Assembly: GCA_922989275.2 (NCBI GenBank)
Contig: OV277857.1
Span: 84,065,321-84,129,320, forward strand
Reading direction: 5' to 3'
DNA length: 64,000 bases
DNA from: Gari tellinella
Lineage: Eukaryota; Mollusca; Bivalvia; Cardiida; Psammobiidae
Shown here in pieces: positions 35,709 to 47,177 of this stretch. Below the pieces are notes generated by a model. The model did no database searches. It was not told the DNA's origin and was given only the letters and a program-made list of their open reading frames with translations. The translations under genes were made by a program, and so were the position numbers. Each line of letters opens with the position of its first letter. Position 1 is the stretch's first letter.

Positions 35709-38266
35709 CTATGATGGTCCCTGTTCTGTACTACTACTTGAACTTTCTGTTTTACTTTCCTCTGTTACTTTTGCAAGAAGATCAGCATTAATAAGAGGCA
35801 CAAGTTCTACAGGGTTCACTGCCTGTTTGTCTGGGTTAAGACGCCGTTGGATAGAGTGCATGACTGAAGAGTCTGGCTCAAAAGAATCATCACAACATAT
35901 ATCACTGTGGTTTGCACCCATAAACTGTGCCACATGGATTTCTTTGGCTGTCTGCAATGTCTGTATCATATCCCTTGCTTTTACTTCTCTCACATGTTTG
36001 CCTTTCAACCTTTGTAGTTTCTTCTCTGAAAAATAATAATGGTAAAATAACCCATTATTTCATAAATACTCCTACCTTTTTACACCTCCAATAATTTCTA
36101 AACTAAAGAAAGTAGTTACCACCAAGGAATTAATGAACATCGAGCACAGAACTACCAAGCGTTAAAAGGCATTTTCAGTACTTTCACAGATGGTAACTTA
36201 AAGCAGGCCAAAAGTGGAACAAAATACTCCTTATTCTGCTTTACTAAAAACGCGCTATAGAGTAAAGGAATAATGTTAAAAATATTCTAGACTTTACTAA
36301 AATTGACAATGCTTGTAATAGATAGAAGCAAAATTTATACAGTAATATCTGTGTTAAGTGGCCCCTCAAAAATGAGATGTATATGATTAGTAATTTTATC
36401 TGCTAAATGCAGGTAAAAAGTAAACTTAAAGAAATGTGACTGCTCAATGTAGGATGTAATTAATGCTGCATTAACCCTTTCCTAAAAAGGAAAGTTAATA
36501 ACAGTAGACTACAACTTTTAGTAGTTGTATGGTTAGCCCCTGAGGAGTCTCACCGGAGTGCCAACATACATTTGTGATATACGTGACGACGAGTCCACAG
36601 ATCAAGGATCAAGGACGCCATAAAATAAACAAGGTTTGATATAAGTTTATCATCAAATAACATTACACAAAGCCGTTTTTAAGGAGAAAAACAGGATTAA
36701 CTGAAATTTGATAGGTAGTGGCTTTTAAACCCCCTAAAGTTACAAAATCACATTTTTTTTCAACATTTAGATTTCTGATGGTTATAAAACTTCTACAGTG
36801 TGTAAATAATAGGTTATTTACAGTATACGTACCAAAATATGCCAATTTAAATGATTTTTATGCTTATAATGGAGATCCGAATATTTTTCTGTCCGGCAAA
36901 TTTCGGTCCGGGTAGTGGCTTTTATACCCCTTCCGCTTAGTCTGTCACTCATACGGTACATGTTTACCATAGGTTTGCATGTAAATTGTATCAAATAAGT
37001 AACAACTTCCGAGTTGTTTTTTCAGCGGAGCTGCCTATTATCTATTTAGACCTACATTTTTATTTAGACAAACATTTCAACCAATCATATTTGATCAGAA
37101 ATTTAGAATTAAGAGCACCTGTTGAAACTGAATTGTCTGATTGGATAGTAGCCAGGGCTCCAGATAAGAGAATTATTTCAAAACTTAAAAACTTTATTTG
37201 TGGATTTATTTGACGATAAAAATGAGTGGTAACACCATAGGTTTTGGTGCTGAATTGAGTGAGAAAATGTTAGATTTGTTCTGTTTACTCCCCTCTTATC
37301 TGGAGCCCTGTAACTAGCCTGGCTGGTTTATGCTCTGAGGCAGTGTGTAGTACTATGCTTCTATTTTAAGATTATGATAGAAGATGTCTATTTATAGATA
37401 CACAGTGGCAGCTAGGTGTTTTGTTAAATAATGGTTTTACTACCAATTTATTTTAATTGTTAACTATTTGTTCAAATTGACCATACATTGATAGCAATAT
37501 AATAAATGACCTCAAGTGAGTTAAACACAATTGTGTTGTTTCATTTACAAGAGTGAGGTGTTATAGAACTGTTGTTCTGTAAGGGCATGCACAGTTTATT
37601 TAGTTATAGTTTGTTTCAAGAAACTCCCCATGAATGAAGTTTGATATATTAGAACAGTAGTTTAATCTGAGGATCTCCTACCCCTACGGAAGCAGTAGCT
37701 AGGATATGGGTTATATTATTGTTTTGCATTTCTGTACATTTATAGTTTTTTAGTCAGAGTTATAGTTATCCTTGAATGTGTATTTTTTGCTTATTATAAT
37801 TCTTTGAAAAACCCCAATTTCATACAATTTTGCACACCCATCTACAGCATGAATTCCACCACCCATTCAGCTGAATATCTTTTCTTAAAGATATTTCTTG
37901 TTTAAATATATCATTAAAAAGGTATTCTCTTGTACAGTTCTGGTTTATTTTCATTAGAAATTTCATCAAATTAAATCGCATACAATGAATGCAATTCTTA
38001 GGGCGGAAACTCTCTGGCATGGTGGGTGATTCTCACGATAAGTGTAATTTTTATCCTAACATCGTATTGTGTCAATAGACACTTCGAATGATTTTCTTAC
38101 CTAACGAATCTATATAAGTTTCTGAGCTTATCATCGATCGAAGTGGATCGACTGGTGCAGAAGACAACTTTGGTATTGTCTGTTCTGTTGACCAAGGATC
38201 GTTCTGTGGGCCTCTACTAAAAGCAAATTCTTCAGGCCATTCCTCAGGCAGCTCTTCGTCCGCCAT
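35709..38266 (-). CDS. Unrecognised 160-aa acidic/coiled-coil protein, two exons
   Basis: Exon 1 is 38266-38101 and starts at an ATG in context AAAATGG, encoding MADEELPEEWPEEFAF onward. It ends at donor GTAAGA. Exon 2 is 36025-35709, after acceptor TTTTTCAG, and ends at a stop. The phases match and the junction makes SLEKKLQRLKGKHV, so the join is supported at protein level. The product is 160 aa: an acidic N-terminus (residues 1-16), a basic helical segment around 50-90, an acidic middle with a CC pair, and a Ser/Glu-rich tail. It has no signal peptide or membrane segment. I do not recognise the family. The 2-kb intron holds a palindromic MITE (37153-37310). Two well-formed splice sites and codon-like sequence argue it is real; an extra small exon cannot be excluded. 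Confidence 0.68.
37153..37310. mobile_element. CAGGGCTCCAGATAAG-type MITE, internally shortened
   Basis: 158 bp; both ends CAGGGCTCCAGATAAG and CTTATCTGGAGCCCTG are intact, with part of one core arm lost. It lies in the intron of the 160-aa gene. Confidence 0.8.
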
Positions 38267-38438
38267 TTTGATTATTGATATTGACTGAGTCTATTAAAAC
38301 GGTAATGTAAATTATATTATGATGTCTATTAGAACGCAAACACACATATTATTTGCTAGTTCGTAGGAAAATTAACATCCTATATGGAATTATGCCATAT
38401 TTATTGTATACCTAACGTTTTTGATTTTGCTTTGATGA

Positions 38439-38710
38439 CCGGCTGCATGGCTTAGTGGTAGAGCGTCCGCTTGCAGTGCGGAAGGTTGTGGGTTCAATCC
38501 CCGGCCGGGTCAAACCAAAGACTTTAAAACTGGTAGTAATGGCTTCCCTCCTTGGTGCTCAGGATTTCGGGTTAGCATTACAACTTGTTCGTCGGTGTCA
38601 GGATAAAGTGACCTGCCGGGTACAGTCCCAATGGTGCACCTAAAAAGTGCCCCTGCTCGTAATACCCGAAAGGGGTGTGGAGCAGTATAGAAAGAAAGAA
38701 AGAAAGAAAA
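38439..38710 (+). mobile_element. tRNA-Cys-like SINE with AGAA tail
   Basis: The first 73 bases fold like tRNA: box A TGGCTTAGTGGTAGAGC, anticodon stem CCGC/GCGG with loop TTGCAGT (anticodon GCA), box B GGTTCAATCCC. The acceptor stem has mismatches and no terminator follows. A 180-bp body and five AGAA repeats follow, so a SINE is preferred over a functional tRNA gene. Confidence 0.75.
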
Positions 38711-39413
38711 TGACAATGCAATACGCCCTTACTGAGCGGGGCAAATAACTGGATGCAGTCCAATAACCGGTTATTTAGACTGCATCTGGTTATTGGCCCG
38801 GGGGCAACAGAATTTATGAACGTGAAAACGTTAGCAACGTAAGGTTCAAAATGGCCAACGTTCGTTGAAGATGACGTCATTTGATTTCTATAACGGCCGC
38901 GCTTATGTGAAACATTCAAGCAGTCTACAAATTTGTTGATTTTGAACTAGGTATACAATAAACAAGTCATTAAACGGCCGAGGACGGGCTGTCGTTGCTT
39001 ATTGACACAAGTTTGCCATAATGTCATGATAAAATACCTATGCTCAATGAACTATTTAGAATCATACATATTTTATTCACGTGAATGCCATATTGACTTT
39101 AAACCGTCTTTGAGCAGTCACAACTGCTCCGAGATAATGTTGATCTAAATAGTCTGGAGAAGGGTAGTTTCGGACACCTTAACTGTTTATCCGTGCATGC
39201 GCACTGACAACTTGCATGAATTAACTTTTTTTATTCCAAAACTCAAACGCAACAAACATCTTTGAAATAGTCAACAGAGACCTTAAAAATGCATTTGAAA
39301 AAATGTGCACATACCATATTTTAATGAGAGCACCGCTAAAGGGTGCTGGACGCTCGACTTTTACATACTATATATATTGGAGATATTTCAAATTACAAAG
39401 TTTAAGCTTAAAA
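38711..39413. other. No gene; one hairpin
   Basis: A hairpin at about 38738-38800 (GGCAAATAACTGGATGCAGT with partial complement) is the only structure noted. Confidence 0.4.
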
Positions 39414-39950
39414 GGGCAATAACTCTGGAATGACAAATCCCAGAGTAACATGCCTTGTTGTAATGGGTTGCCTTTTTGAAACTGAACAAGTTTTCAAAGT
39501 TTCAAGTTAATACCTTTTATAGTTATTGAGAAATTTCATTTACAACTTTTCTAAGTCAAAACAAGGGCAAGAACTCTGGAATGAAAAATCTCAGGGTTTT
39601 GCCTTGTTGTAATGAGTTGCCCTTTTGATACTAAATAACTATTTAAAGTTTCAAGTTAATACCTTTGATAGTTACTTAGATATTTCAATTTACAAATCTT
39701 AAGTAAATAAAACAAGGGCAACAACTCTGGATTGACAAATCCCAGGGTTACCTGCCTTGTTGTAATGAGTTGCCCTTTTGATACTGAACAAGTATTCCAA
39801 ATTTCAAATGGATACCTTTGATAGTTATTGACAAATGTTGTCTTACAAAAACCTTAACCAAAAAACTTAACCAACGCAGATGCTGACACAGCCACAGACG
39901 ACAGGGTGACGACAATAGCTCGACTTTTCGAAAAAGTTTAGCTAAAAACA
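39414..39950. mobile_element. Pearl-like element with three 151-bp core repeats
   Basis: GGGCAA(T/G/C)AACTCTGGA phrases start at 39414, 39565 and 39716, exactly 151 bases apart. An ACAGACGACAGGGTGACGAC stretch and an AATAGCTC end follow, as in the related elements. Confidence 0.65.
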
Positions 39951-40273
39951 TGCCCCCTGATCAATCTGTATCACTGAAGCGCTACTGGTAGATTCAGATG
40001 CTCTGATTTATGACATCATAGGGAGGATTGTGAGGAAAAGTTTGCAACTGCAGTTCACTTTTAGGATACTACAAGATGTGAATTGTTTACACGCCAAGGT
40101 CAGAGAAAACAAATATGTATGGAAGTCATTTTCTCAAGACAAACGTGATAGTAGGTATGTGACGGTAATTTTGTATTGCAAAATGAATGCCATAATTACG
40201 ATAATGGATGATCAATCAGTAAAATTCTTTAAAACAGTCAATAATCCTGTTTTTTCTTCTTTAAAAGGGGAAA

Positions 40274-40572
40274 TTACTTTCTTTCCAAACTTTTGACAGA
40301 ATTCTGGAATGCTGAAGCAAGTGGATGTGTTCCATTTGTGTAATTTGTAAAGTGTCCGAAACCACCGGGCTGTCCGAAACTACCAGAGTAGAGGATATTA
40401 CAGAGGGGGAAAAAACCAGTGTTATTGGGGGGAGGATAGAATACACCCACTGCCTGAACTGGCAGCCAGTGGTAATGTAACATGGTGAGAAAAATATGTG
40501 GCCAACCAGGGACTTGAACCCAGATCTCCTTGCTTACAGAGCTAGTGCTCTACCAACTGAGCCACCCGGACA
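40274..40572 (-). mobile_element. Second tRNA-headed SINE, minus strand
   Basis: Read from 40572 down: box A TGGCTCAGTTGGTAGAGC and box B GGTTCAAGTCCC, then a body ending near 40274. The anticodon loop lacks T at position 33, so it is not a tRNA gene. GTTTCGGACA repeats occur in the body. Confidence 0.6.
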
Positions 40573-40712
40573 GCTTACACAAACTCTCACCATTTAACCA
40601 TAAGCTCAACCTGGCTACACACAACCCCTCAGAACACAAGAATTTGTCCAAAATTCTTACTTAAAGACACTCCACACGTTTCTTTGTATTATATATATAT
40701 AATAATATATAC

Positions 40713-40753
40713 AAAAAACCCTGATGAGCAAATGCGAAACCGGTTGGTTTTTT
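40713..40753 (+). ncRNA. Minimal type I hammerhead ribozyme motif (Penelope-like retroelement type)
   Basis: All core pieces are in order. Stem I strand AAAAAACC (40713-40720), CTGATGA (40721-40727), stem II GCA-AA-TGC (40728-40735), GAAA (40736-40739), then stem III ACC/GGT closing directly with no loop. Cleavage would fall after GTT (40745), followed by GGTTTTTT (40746-40753), which pairs fully with the first strand. Very short stem III is characteristic of hammerheads in Penelope-like elements, which are thought to act as dimers. No reverse transcriptase is nearby, so this is a remnant. Confidence 0.85.
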
Positions 40754-42057
40754 ATGTTTATGTAATAATAAAATATATAAACTTAGGCATGTAAGTCAAT
40801 TTTCTATTTTCGTATATATATATATATACTTTTTGAGTTACATATTATCCTACGGGTTATTTACCGTTGAGTAACCTAAAATAGTTAGACACCCAATTTT
40901 ATGCCATTGCATATTTTTGTGCATTACATGATCATTCTGGTTCTACGGGGAAGCCATCTGATGATTTGTTTATAAGATGTCATTATGTGTTAAATGGAGG
41001 TAATTAGATGACTCATATGTATGCAGTAAACCATTGTTGTATGTATGTCTGTCTGTACATGGGTTGTGTGTATTTCAGTGGCACTGTATCTCGGTTCCAC
41101 TGGACGCAGAGTGTCAGGAAAAAACAACTGATAGCTTCTCAAAAGAAATGTTTCACCAGCAGCTGTTATAGATAGGATGCCCTAACACTCCGAACCGACT
41201 TGTGGAATTTTCATCTACCCAATTATAGCTATTATGTATGTTTTCACCAAACATAGGCTATATACATACACTACATACAAGAGTTGCTGTATCTATAGGA
41301 TACAGAGTTGCTGGAATACTGTGTTAAAAGGGAGGTACATTAGATAACTCATATGTATGCAGTAAAACACGCTTGTACAAGTACTGTCCACTACCCCAAT
41401 CAATTGGATATGGCAGCATCCCCTAGCTTAGACCTCAACTCCCTGAAACAATTAAACCAATCAGGAATGATCAGAATTATAGGTTAATATATATAGTAGA
41501 TGATCCTTTATTAATTTTAATCTTGTTTTTAACCATCTAACCTGGCGAGTAACTCTCACGATACTGTAATTCTTACTGAATATAACTTAACATCGCCGTT
41601 TAGATAGACACTCAGGAGATGATGATTTCTTGGACGCTTGATAAAGACTGTACCATTTTACATGATGAAGGGTTGATCGGGTATTTGTTATTCTTTTTTT
41701 TTCTTCATATATTTGGATTAAAGTACGAAGTATAAAAATATAATATTTTAATAAAGTAAAACTCATATCACATGATCAATTTTTATAGTGTAACATAAAT
41801 GCATTTGAGCGAAAATAAACACTCGTTACGCGAACATCCCCACTTAGTGAAGTAGAATGATCCAAAGCTGCTGCTGATGCTGCTAGACAATAATTAATGT
41901 CCGAAAACGACTGGGTGAGAAAGGTGAGTGATGCTCTATAACATTAATTCGCGTGATAACTTTAAATATCTAGATATGGCTCATTTTTTAAAAAAAAAAT
42001 AGTTTACAATAAGTATAGAAGTTGTCAGGTTTTCAAATAAAAAGAGAGTAGACCCAC
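40754..42057. other. No gene; separated direct repeat
   Basis: A segment containing ACTCATATGTATGCAGTAAA occurs at about 40985-41033 and again at about 41320-41368, 335 bases apart. The rest is AT-rich and unrecognised. Confidence 0.45.
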
Positions 42058-42298
42058 AGGGCTGCCACAAGTTGACATGAAAAATCCTAAGATTTCCAAA
42101 TTGCCAATTAACGATGCGTACCCCCATAGCCTGTTTCTAGTTTTGTTGACACGTGACTACTTATAGCAGACTGGAAGTAAAGCAGTATGCGCCTTATCGC
42201 GCATTCTGCTTTACTTTCAGCCTGCTTGAAGCTACTGTACCATGTTTTAGAAAAAAATCCGAAGATTTAGGAAAAATCCGGAGAAATGGCAGCCCTGG
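42058..42298. mobile_element. CAGGGCTGCCA-type composite MITE, second copy
   Basis: Ends CAGGGCTGCCACAAG and GGCAGCCCTG, with GACCCA on both sides (6-bp target duplication). The interior again holds the truncated TTAA-type core, as at 15544. Confidence 0.8.
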
Positions 42299-42515
42299 AC
42301 CCAATTATGACCTATTATCATAGTTATTTCTTATTAGCTTAATTTAATGCTGTTTTGATTTGGTACCATCACTGCAACATAGCTGAAAAAATGCGGAAAA
42401 AAGTAATCATTGATGATAATGGTTGTTTTCACACTAATCAGTGTTCTTTAACTTCTTTCTGTACTGATAGATTCATGTGCCCTATTTTAGTCTCAAGACA
42501 GGTGATCACATGAGC

Positions 42516-43700
42516 CCGCAAACCAGGTTCATCCTAATACTGTAAAACACTGCAAACTACCGTAAACCACCGCTAAGTTCATCCTAATACCATAAACCAC
42601 TCCAAACTACCGGTACAATACCACAAACCACCACTAAATACCTCAAACCAGGTTCATCCTAATACTGCAAAACACTGCAATCTACTGTAAACCACTGCTA
42701 AGTTCATCCTAATACCATAAACCACTCCAAACTAACGGTACCACAAACCACCACTAAATACCGCAAAACAATTTGTGTTCATCCTATTACTGCAAAATCA
42801 CTGCAAACTACCACAAACCACCACTCAATACACAAACCACCGCTAAATTCCACAAACTTTGTTCATGATAGACCTTAGTAGTACCGCAAACCACTGCAAA
42901 CTTTGTAACCGCAACTCGGTGAAAGCTCACTCCTGACTACCACAAACTAGGTTTATCCTAATACCGCAAACCAGTCTGCAAACTAATGCAAACCTGAACG
43001 CTATAGATACCGCAAACCACTGCAAGCTACCACAAGCCACCGCTAACTACCGCAATCCTGGTTCATCCTAGCTAATACCGCAAACTCCTGCTAAGTTCAT
43101 CCTAATACCGCAAGCCACTGCAAACCACCCCAAACCAGGTTCATCCTAATACAGCAAACTACTGCAAGTGTAACGTACATGGTACGTTGGTATATGCAAA
43201 TGAGGCTTCCCAAGCCGATGTATGTTGGGAAGTGAATCAATTATATAGCGCAATAAACACCTCTTGGTGTGAGCTTAAGCTTTGCACCGACAGGGTTTGT
43301 TGTTGCTGGGTCTCTCGGTTTGCACGTTACAAATGGTGGCAGCGGTGAGATAATGACAACTGCCAGACCGGAGTTGCCTTACCCACGGTCCAAGTCTCGG
43401 GACGAGACTTCTCTCAGAGGGGATAGTAACTTATGTAACGTACATGGTACGTTGGTATATATCATATGCAAATGAGGCTTCCCAAGCCGATGTATGTTGG
43501 GAAGTGAGTCAATTATATAGCGCAATAACCACCTCTTGGTGTGAGCTTAAGCTTTGCACCGACGGGGTTTGTTGTTGCTGGGTCTCTCGGTTTGCACGTT
43601 ACACAAGATTAGTAACCTAAATCTACTGCAAACTAGTTTAACTACCGCATCCACCACAACCACTACAATCTTTATACCGCAAACCACATCAAACTGCCAC
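42516..43700. repeat. Degenerate minisatellite of TACCGCAAACCACTGC units, interrupted
   Basis: Dozens of imperfect 10-11-mers such as CCGCAAACCA and CTGCAAACTA, with a higher-order phrase GTTCATCCTAATAC recurring. A small LTR element splits it at 43169-43603. The complement of the same repeat lies at 48355-48520. Confidence 0.8.
43169..43603 (+). mobile_element. TRIM-type miniature LTR retroelement, 435 bp
   Basis: LTR1 is 43169-43331 (163 bp) and LTR2 is 43434-43603 (170 bp). Both start TGTAACGTACATGG and end TTTGCACGTTACA. CAAG flanks both sides (43165-43168 and 43604-43607). The 102-bp interior starts AATGGTGGCAGCGG, a primer-binding-site-like TGG sequence two bases after LTR1, and ends with a purine tract CAGAGGGGATAG. 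The LTRs contain an AATAAA-type signal and differ mainly by a short insertion. There is no coding capacity. Confidence 0.9.
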
Positions 43701-43769
43701 AACCCCCCTAATTTATCACAAATTTATACGCAGATACCCCCCGCAAAGCTATTCAAAAAGTGTCCTCTT

Positions 43770-44400
43770 ACGTCTGATACCGGACACTTTTTAGCTTTTA
43801 GGATCGCTGATCGTCCGTCGTCCGTCCGTCTGTCCGTTCACAATTGTTTGTTAACACTCTAGCGCCTACAAATTTCATCCGATCTTCATGAAACTTCATG
43901 ACAATGTTTGTCTTGATAAAATCTAGGTCAAGATCGAATGTGGGTCATGTCCGGTCAAAAACTAGGTCACTAGGTCAAATCATAGAAAAACCTTGTTAAC
44001 ACTCTAGAGGCTACAAATCTGATTGGATCTTAATGAAACTTGGTCAGAATGTTTGCCTCATTGATATCTAGGTCAAGTTCGAATGTGGGTCATGTCCAGT
44101 CAAAAACTAGGTCACTAGGTCAAATCATAGAAAAACCTCGTTAACACTGGAGGCTACAAATCTCAATGTATCTTAATGAAACTTGTTCAGAATGTTTGCC
44201 TCATTGATATCTAGGTCAAGTTCGAATGTGGGTCATGTCCGGTCAAAAACTAGGTCACTAGGTCAAATCATAGGAAACTCTTGTTTACACTCTAAAGGTT
44301 GATTGTGGGTCATGTCCAGTCATTATCTAGGTCACTATAGGTCAAGTTTGCCATGGTGTACCAGGTGAGCGATTTAGGGCCATAGTGGCCCTTGTTTCTG
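43770..44400 (+). mobile_element. Pearl-like element, roughly 3.5 core repeats
   Basis: GTCCGTCGTCCGTCCGTCTG near 43814, then units with CTAGGTCAAGTTCGAATGTG, ending GGTGAGCGATTTAGGGCC...CCCTTGTTT. GTTACCGGACA phrases flank it. Confidence 0.7.
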
Positions 44401-44518
44401 TTACCGGACAGTTTTACTTTCTGTTACCGGATACTTTTTACGGGCGTGGTGCACGTGGTGAGCATGCGGTCACCGGTTTAGCTCTTGCACTGCCCGGGAA
44501 TTGACGAGGTAACCCTTG

Positions 44519-45659
44519 TTAGCTCACCTGGCACGTAGTGCCAAGGTGAGCTTTTAGGATCGCTGGATGTCCGTCGTCCGTCTGTCTGTCCGTCCGTCCA
44601 CAATTGTTCGTTAACACTCTAGCAGGTTCAAATCTCATTGGATCTTGATGAAACTTGGTCACAATGTTTGCCTAAATGAAATCTAGGTCAAGTTCGAATG
44701 TGGGTCATGTCCGGTCAAAAACTAGGTCACTAGGTCAAATTATCGAAAAACCTTGTTAACACTCTAGAGGCTACAAATTTCATTGGATCTTCATGAAACT
44801 TCATCAAAATGATTGCCTAAATAAAATCTAGGCCAAGTTCGAATGTGGGTCATGTCCGGTCAAAAACTAGGTCACTAGGTCAAATCTTCGAAAAACCTTG
44901 TTAACACTCTAGAGACTACACATTTCATTGGATCTTCATGAAACTTCATCAATGTGATTGCCTCAATGAAATCTAGGTCAAGTTCGAATGTGGGTCATGT
45001 CCGGTCAAAAACTAGGTCACTAGGTCAAATTGTCGAAAAACCTTGTTAACACTCTAGAGGCTACAAATTTCATTGGATCTTCATGAAACTTCATCAATAT
45101 GATTGCCTCAATGAAATCTAGACCAAGTTCGAATGTGGGTCATGTCCGGTCAAAAACTAGGTCACTAGGTCAAATTATCGAAAAACCTTGTTAACACTCT
45201 AGAGACTACAAATTTCATTGGATCTTCATGAAACTTCATCAAAATGTTTGCCTCAATAAAATCTAGGTCAAGTTCGAATGTGGGTCATGTCTGGTAAAAA
45301 CTAGGTCACTAGGTCAAATTATCGAAAAACCTTGTTAACACTCTAGAGACTACAAATTTCATTGGATCTTCATGAAACTTCATCAAAATGTTTGCCTCAA
45401 TGAAATCTAGGCCAAGTTCGAATGTGGGTCATGTCCGGTCAAAAACTAGGTCACTAGGTCAAATCTTCGAAAAACCTTGTTAACACTCTAGAGACTACAA
45501 ATTTCATTGGATCTTCATGAAACTTCATCAAAATGTTTGCCTCAATGAAATCTAGGTCAAGTTCGAATGTGGGTCATGCCCGGTCAAAAACTAGGTCACA
45601 CGGTGTACATGGTTACATGGTTACCAGGTGAGCGATTTAGGGCCATAGTGGCCCTTGTT
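44519..45659 (+). mobile_element. Pearl-like element with about seven 145-bp tandem repeats
   Basis: A terminal hairpin AGCTCACCTGGCAC/GTGCCAAGGTGAGCT and a GTCCGTCTGTCTGTCCGTCC microsatellite precede core repeats. Each unit starts GTTAACACTCTAG; TTAAC positions are 44611, 44756, 44901, 45046, 45191, 45335 and 45480, spacing 145 (once 144). The end is GGTGAGCGATTTAGGGCCAT. Units are nearly identical, so the array is young or homogenised. Confidence 0.88.
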
Positions 45660-45665
45660 ATGCTA

Positions 45666-45916
45666 CAGTAGAGAAAACGTAATTCTTTCCCGTTTAAACG
45701 CAATCGAAACGCAAAACACAAAATGTAGATTTCTAGAAAATAATAACTTTTTTTTTTACATTTTTCATCATCTTTTTTCATCTGAGTGGCACACAATTTG
45801 GAACCTGATCAGACGCCGGGTTACCCGGCGTCTGATTGGTTCCAAAATGTTTGCAATGGAAAATATAGTTTAAGCGTCAAACGCGTTTATTGGGGAAGAA
45901 TAACGTTTTTCCACTG
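45666..45916. mobile_element. TACAGTGGAGAA-type MITE
   Basis: Left end CAGTAGAGAAAACGTAATTC; right end AACGTTTTTCCACTG; central GATCAGACGCCGGGTTACCC hairpin. It lies four bases after the pearl-like element. Confidence 0.82.
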
Positions 45917-45939
45917 TGAGTACCGCTTGTCTAACATTT

Positions 45940-46185
45940 GGAAACAGTTTAGATCCATAGAAGACGCCATGTAACGCGGCATGTGATCTGGATCCAAATG
46001 TTTGGCACTGATTTTCATTTTTGATTCAATTTGGAAAGCATAAGAAAGATTTTGAGATTCTCCGCAGACGATAAGTTTGATGCAGACGGCAATTCAGCAC
46101 GATAAGGGATAACGAACTTTTGCAAATAGTTTGGATCAATATCAAACACACAGTAACTCAGCGTTTGAACAGGATCCAACTGATA
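45940..46185. repeat. Two degenerate GATCAGACGCC-type hairpin cores
   Basis: Hairpins at 45940-46003 and about 46125-46185, both with ACAGTTTAGATCC or AGTTTGGATC arms and no MITE ends. Confidence 0.6.
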
Positions 46186-46189
46186 GACA

Positions 46190-46699
46190 CTTGATTCGTG
46201 CAATCAAATCCCGAAACTTTGCGTTGGAAAATAAGTGCATTCAGCAATTTCAAAGCAGACGACAATATGACAGTGCAAGAGTAAACGTGTGCCTGTTCAG
46301 GAGAAAAATATCTGGTCCTTGGTTTGGTTAAAAGGAGTGGAAAAGGAATTATATCGGGCTAAAATGATAAAATATTTATTGACCTTAAAGCTAAATGCTT
46401 AAAAAAAGATGTCATCTAAATTGATAAATACAGCGCTTACCTTATACTAGCTGAATACTCATTCTGAGCGCAGATAAATAAATACATGTACGTAGTTATT
46501 TTACGACATGACCCAGCACACAGGCTGCACGGAATGCTCGTGCAAAGTATAAAAAGGACCAATAAAAATAATAGTTGGTTTACGTGACTTTCAATATTTT
46601 ATAAATAGATATATTAATTTGCAATATTACATTGACCGCAATCATTATTGACTCGGTGTAAGATATTTATTAAAATCTACGTATAAGTCAGATACAGCG
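46190..46699. other. No recognisable feature
   Basis: AT-rich DNA without convincing frames or repeats. Confidence 0.4.
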
Positions 46700-46870
46700 A
46701 CTTGTTCGCCTTAAAAGTGTACGGTATGAATCGTAATCAGACTGTTTCGCTCGGACGAACAACAAATATGTCCTCGGCTTCGCCTTGGACAATTTGTTGT
46801 CGCCCTCGCAAAACAGTCTGATAACGATTCATACCGTACACTTTTAAGGCGAAACCCGTCGTGTATCTAT
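46700..46870. repeat. Foldback element
   Basis: GTTCGCCTTAAAAGTGTACG plus GTATGAATCGT pair with complements at 46819-46856. The centre CGGCTTCGCC is also self-complementary. Confidence 0.8.
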
Positions 46871-46931
46871 TACTTAATCAGTATAGAGTTTAGAGGTAAA
46901 ATATAGGTCACTGTCTGTATTGATTCATGAT

Positions 46932-47177
46932 TAACCCTTTCCCATATATAAGCGCCTTTTGGCACATTCAATTTATTCCTCGACTAAAGAAAATAGTCCA
47001 GATTTATAAACAGTCATGAGTGTGTACTATAAGAACAATTTTCTATATCCTAGCAGATGCTGGCTTAAAGCAGGCTGAAAGTAAAGCAGAATGCACCTTT
47101 AGGCACATTCTACTTTACTTTCAACCTGCTTTAAGTGGTCACCAATCTTCAAAATTAGAAACAGGCTATGTGTTAAC
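46932..47177. mobile_element. TTAA-type MITE, complete
   Basis: TTAACCCTTTCCCATATATA at the left, ATGTGTTAA at the right, central AAGTAAAGCAGAATGCACC hairpin. Orientation is opposite to 13208. Confidence 0.8.

Noticed and set aside
36536..36610. Second hammerhead (CTGAGGA matches the first core box)
   Set aside because: No GAAA box or closing stem I partner in range.
37820..38020. Middle exon of the 160-aa gene
   Set aside because: Exons 1 and 2 already join in phase, and part of this stretch is a dispersed repeat also seen near 41540-41615.
38439..38511. Functional tRNA-Cys gene (anticodon GCA)
   Set aside because: The acceptor stem has mismatches, there is no T-run terminator, and a SINE body with an AGAA tail follows directly.
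40494..40570. Functional tRNA on the minus strand
   Set aside because: The anticodon loop lacks T33, one anticodon-stem pair is mismatched, and a repetitive body follows; treated as a SINE head.
43269..43475. Open frame in the LTR element
   Set aside because: It crosses an LTR/interior boundary of a 435-bp non-coding element.
44611..45600. CRISPR-like array
   Set aside because: Whole 145-bp units are repeated with no unique spacers, and the genome is eukaryotic; it is a transposon core array.
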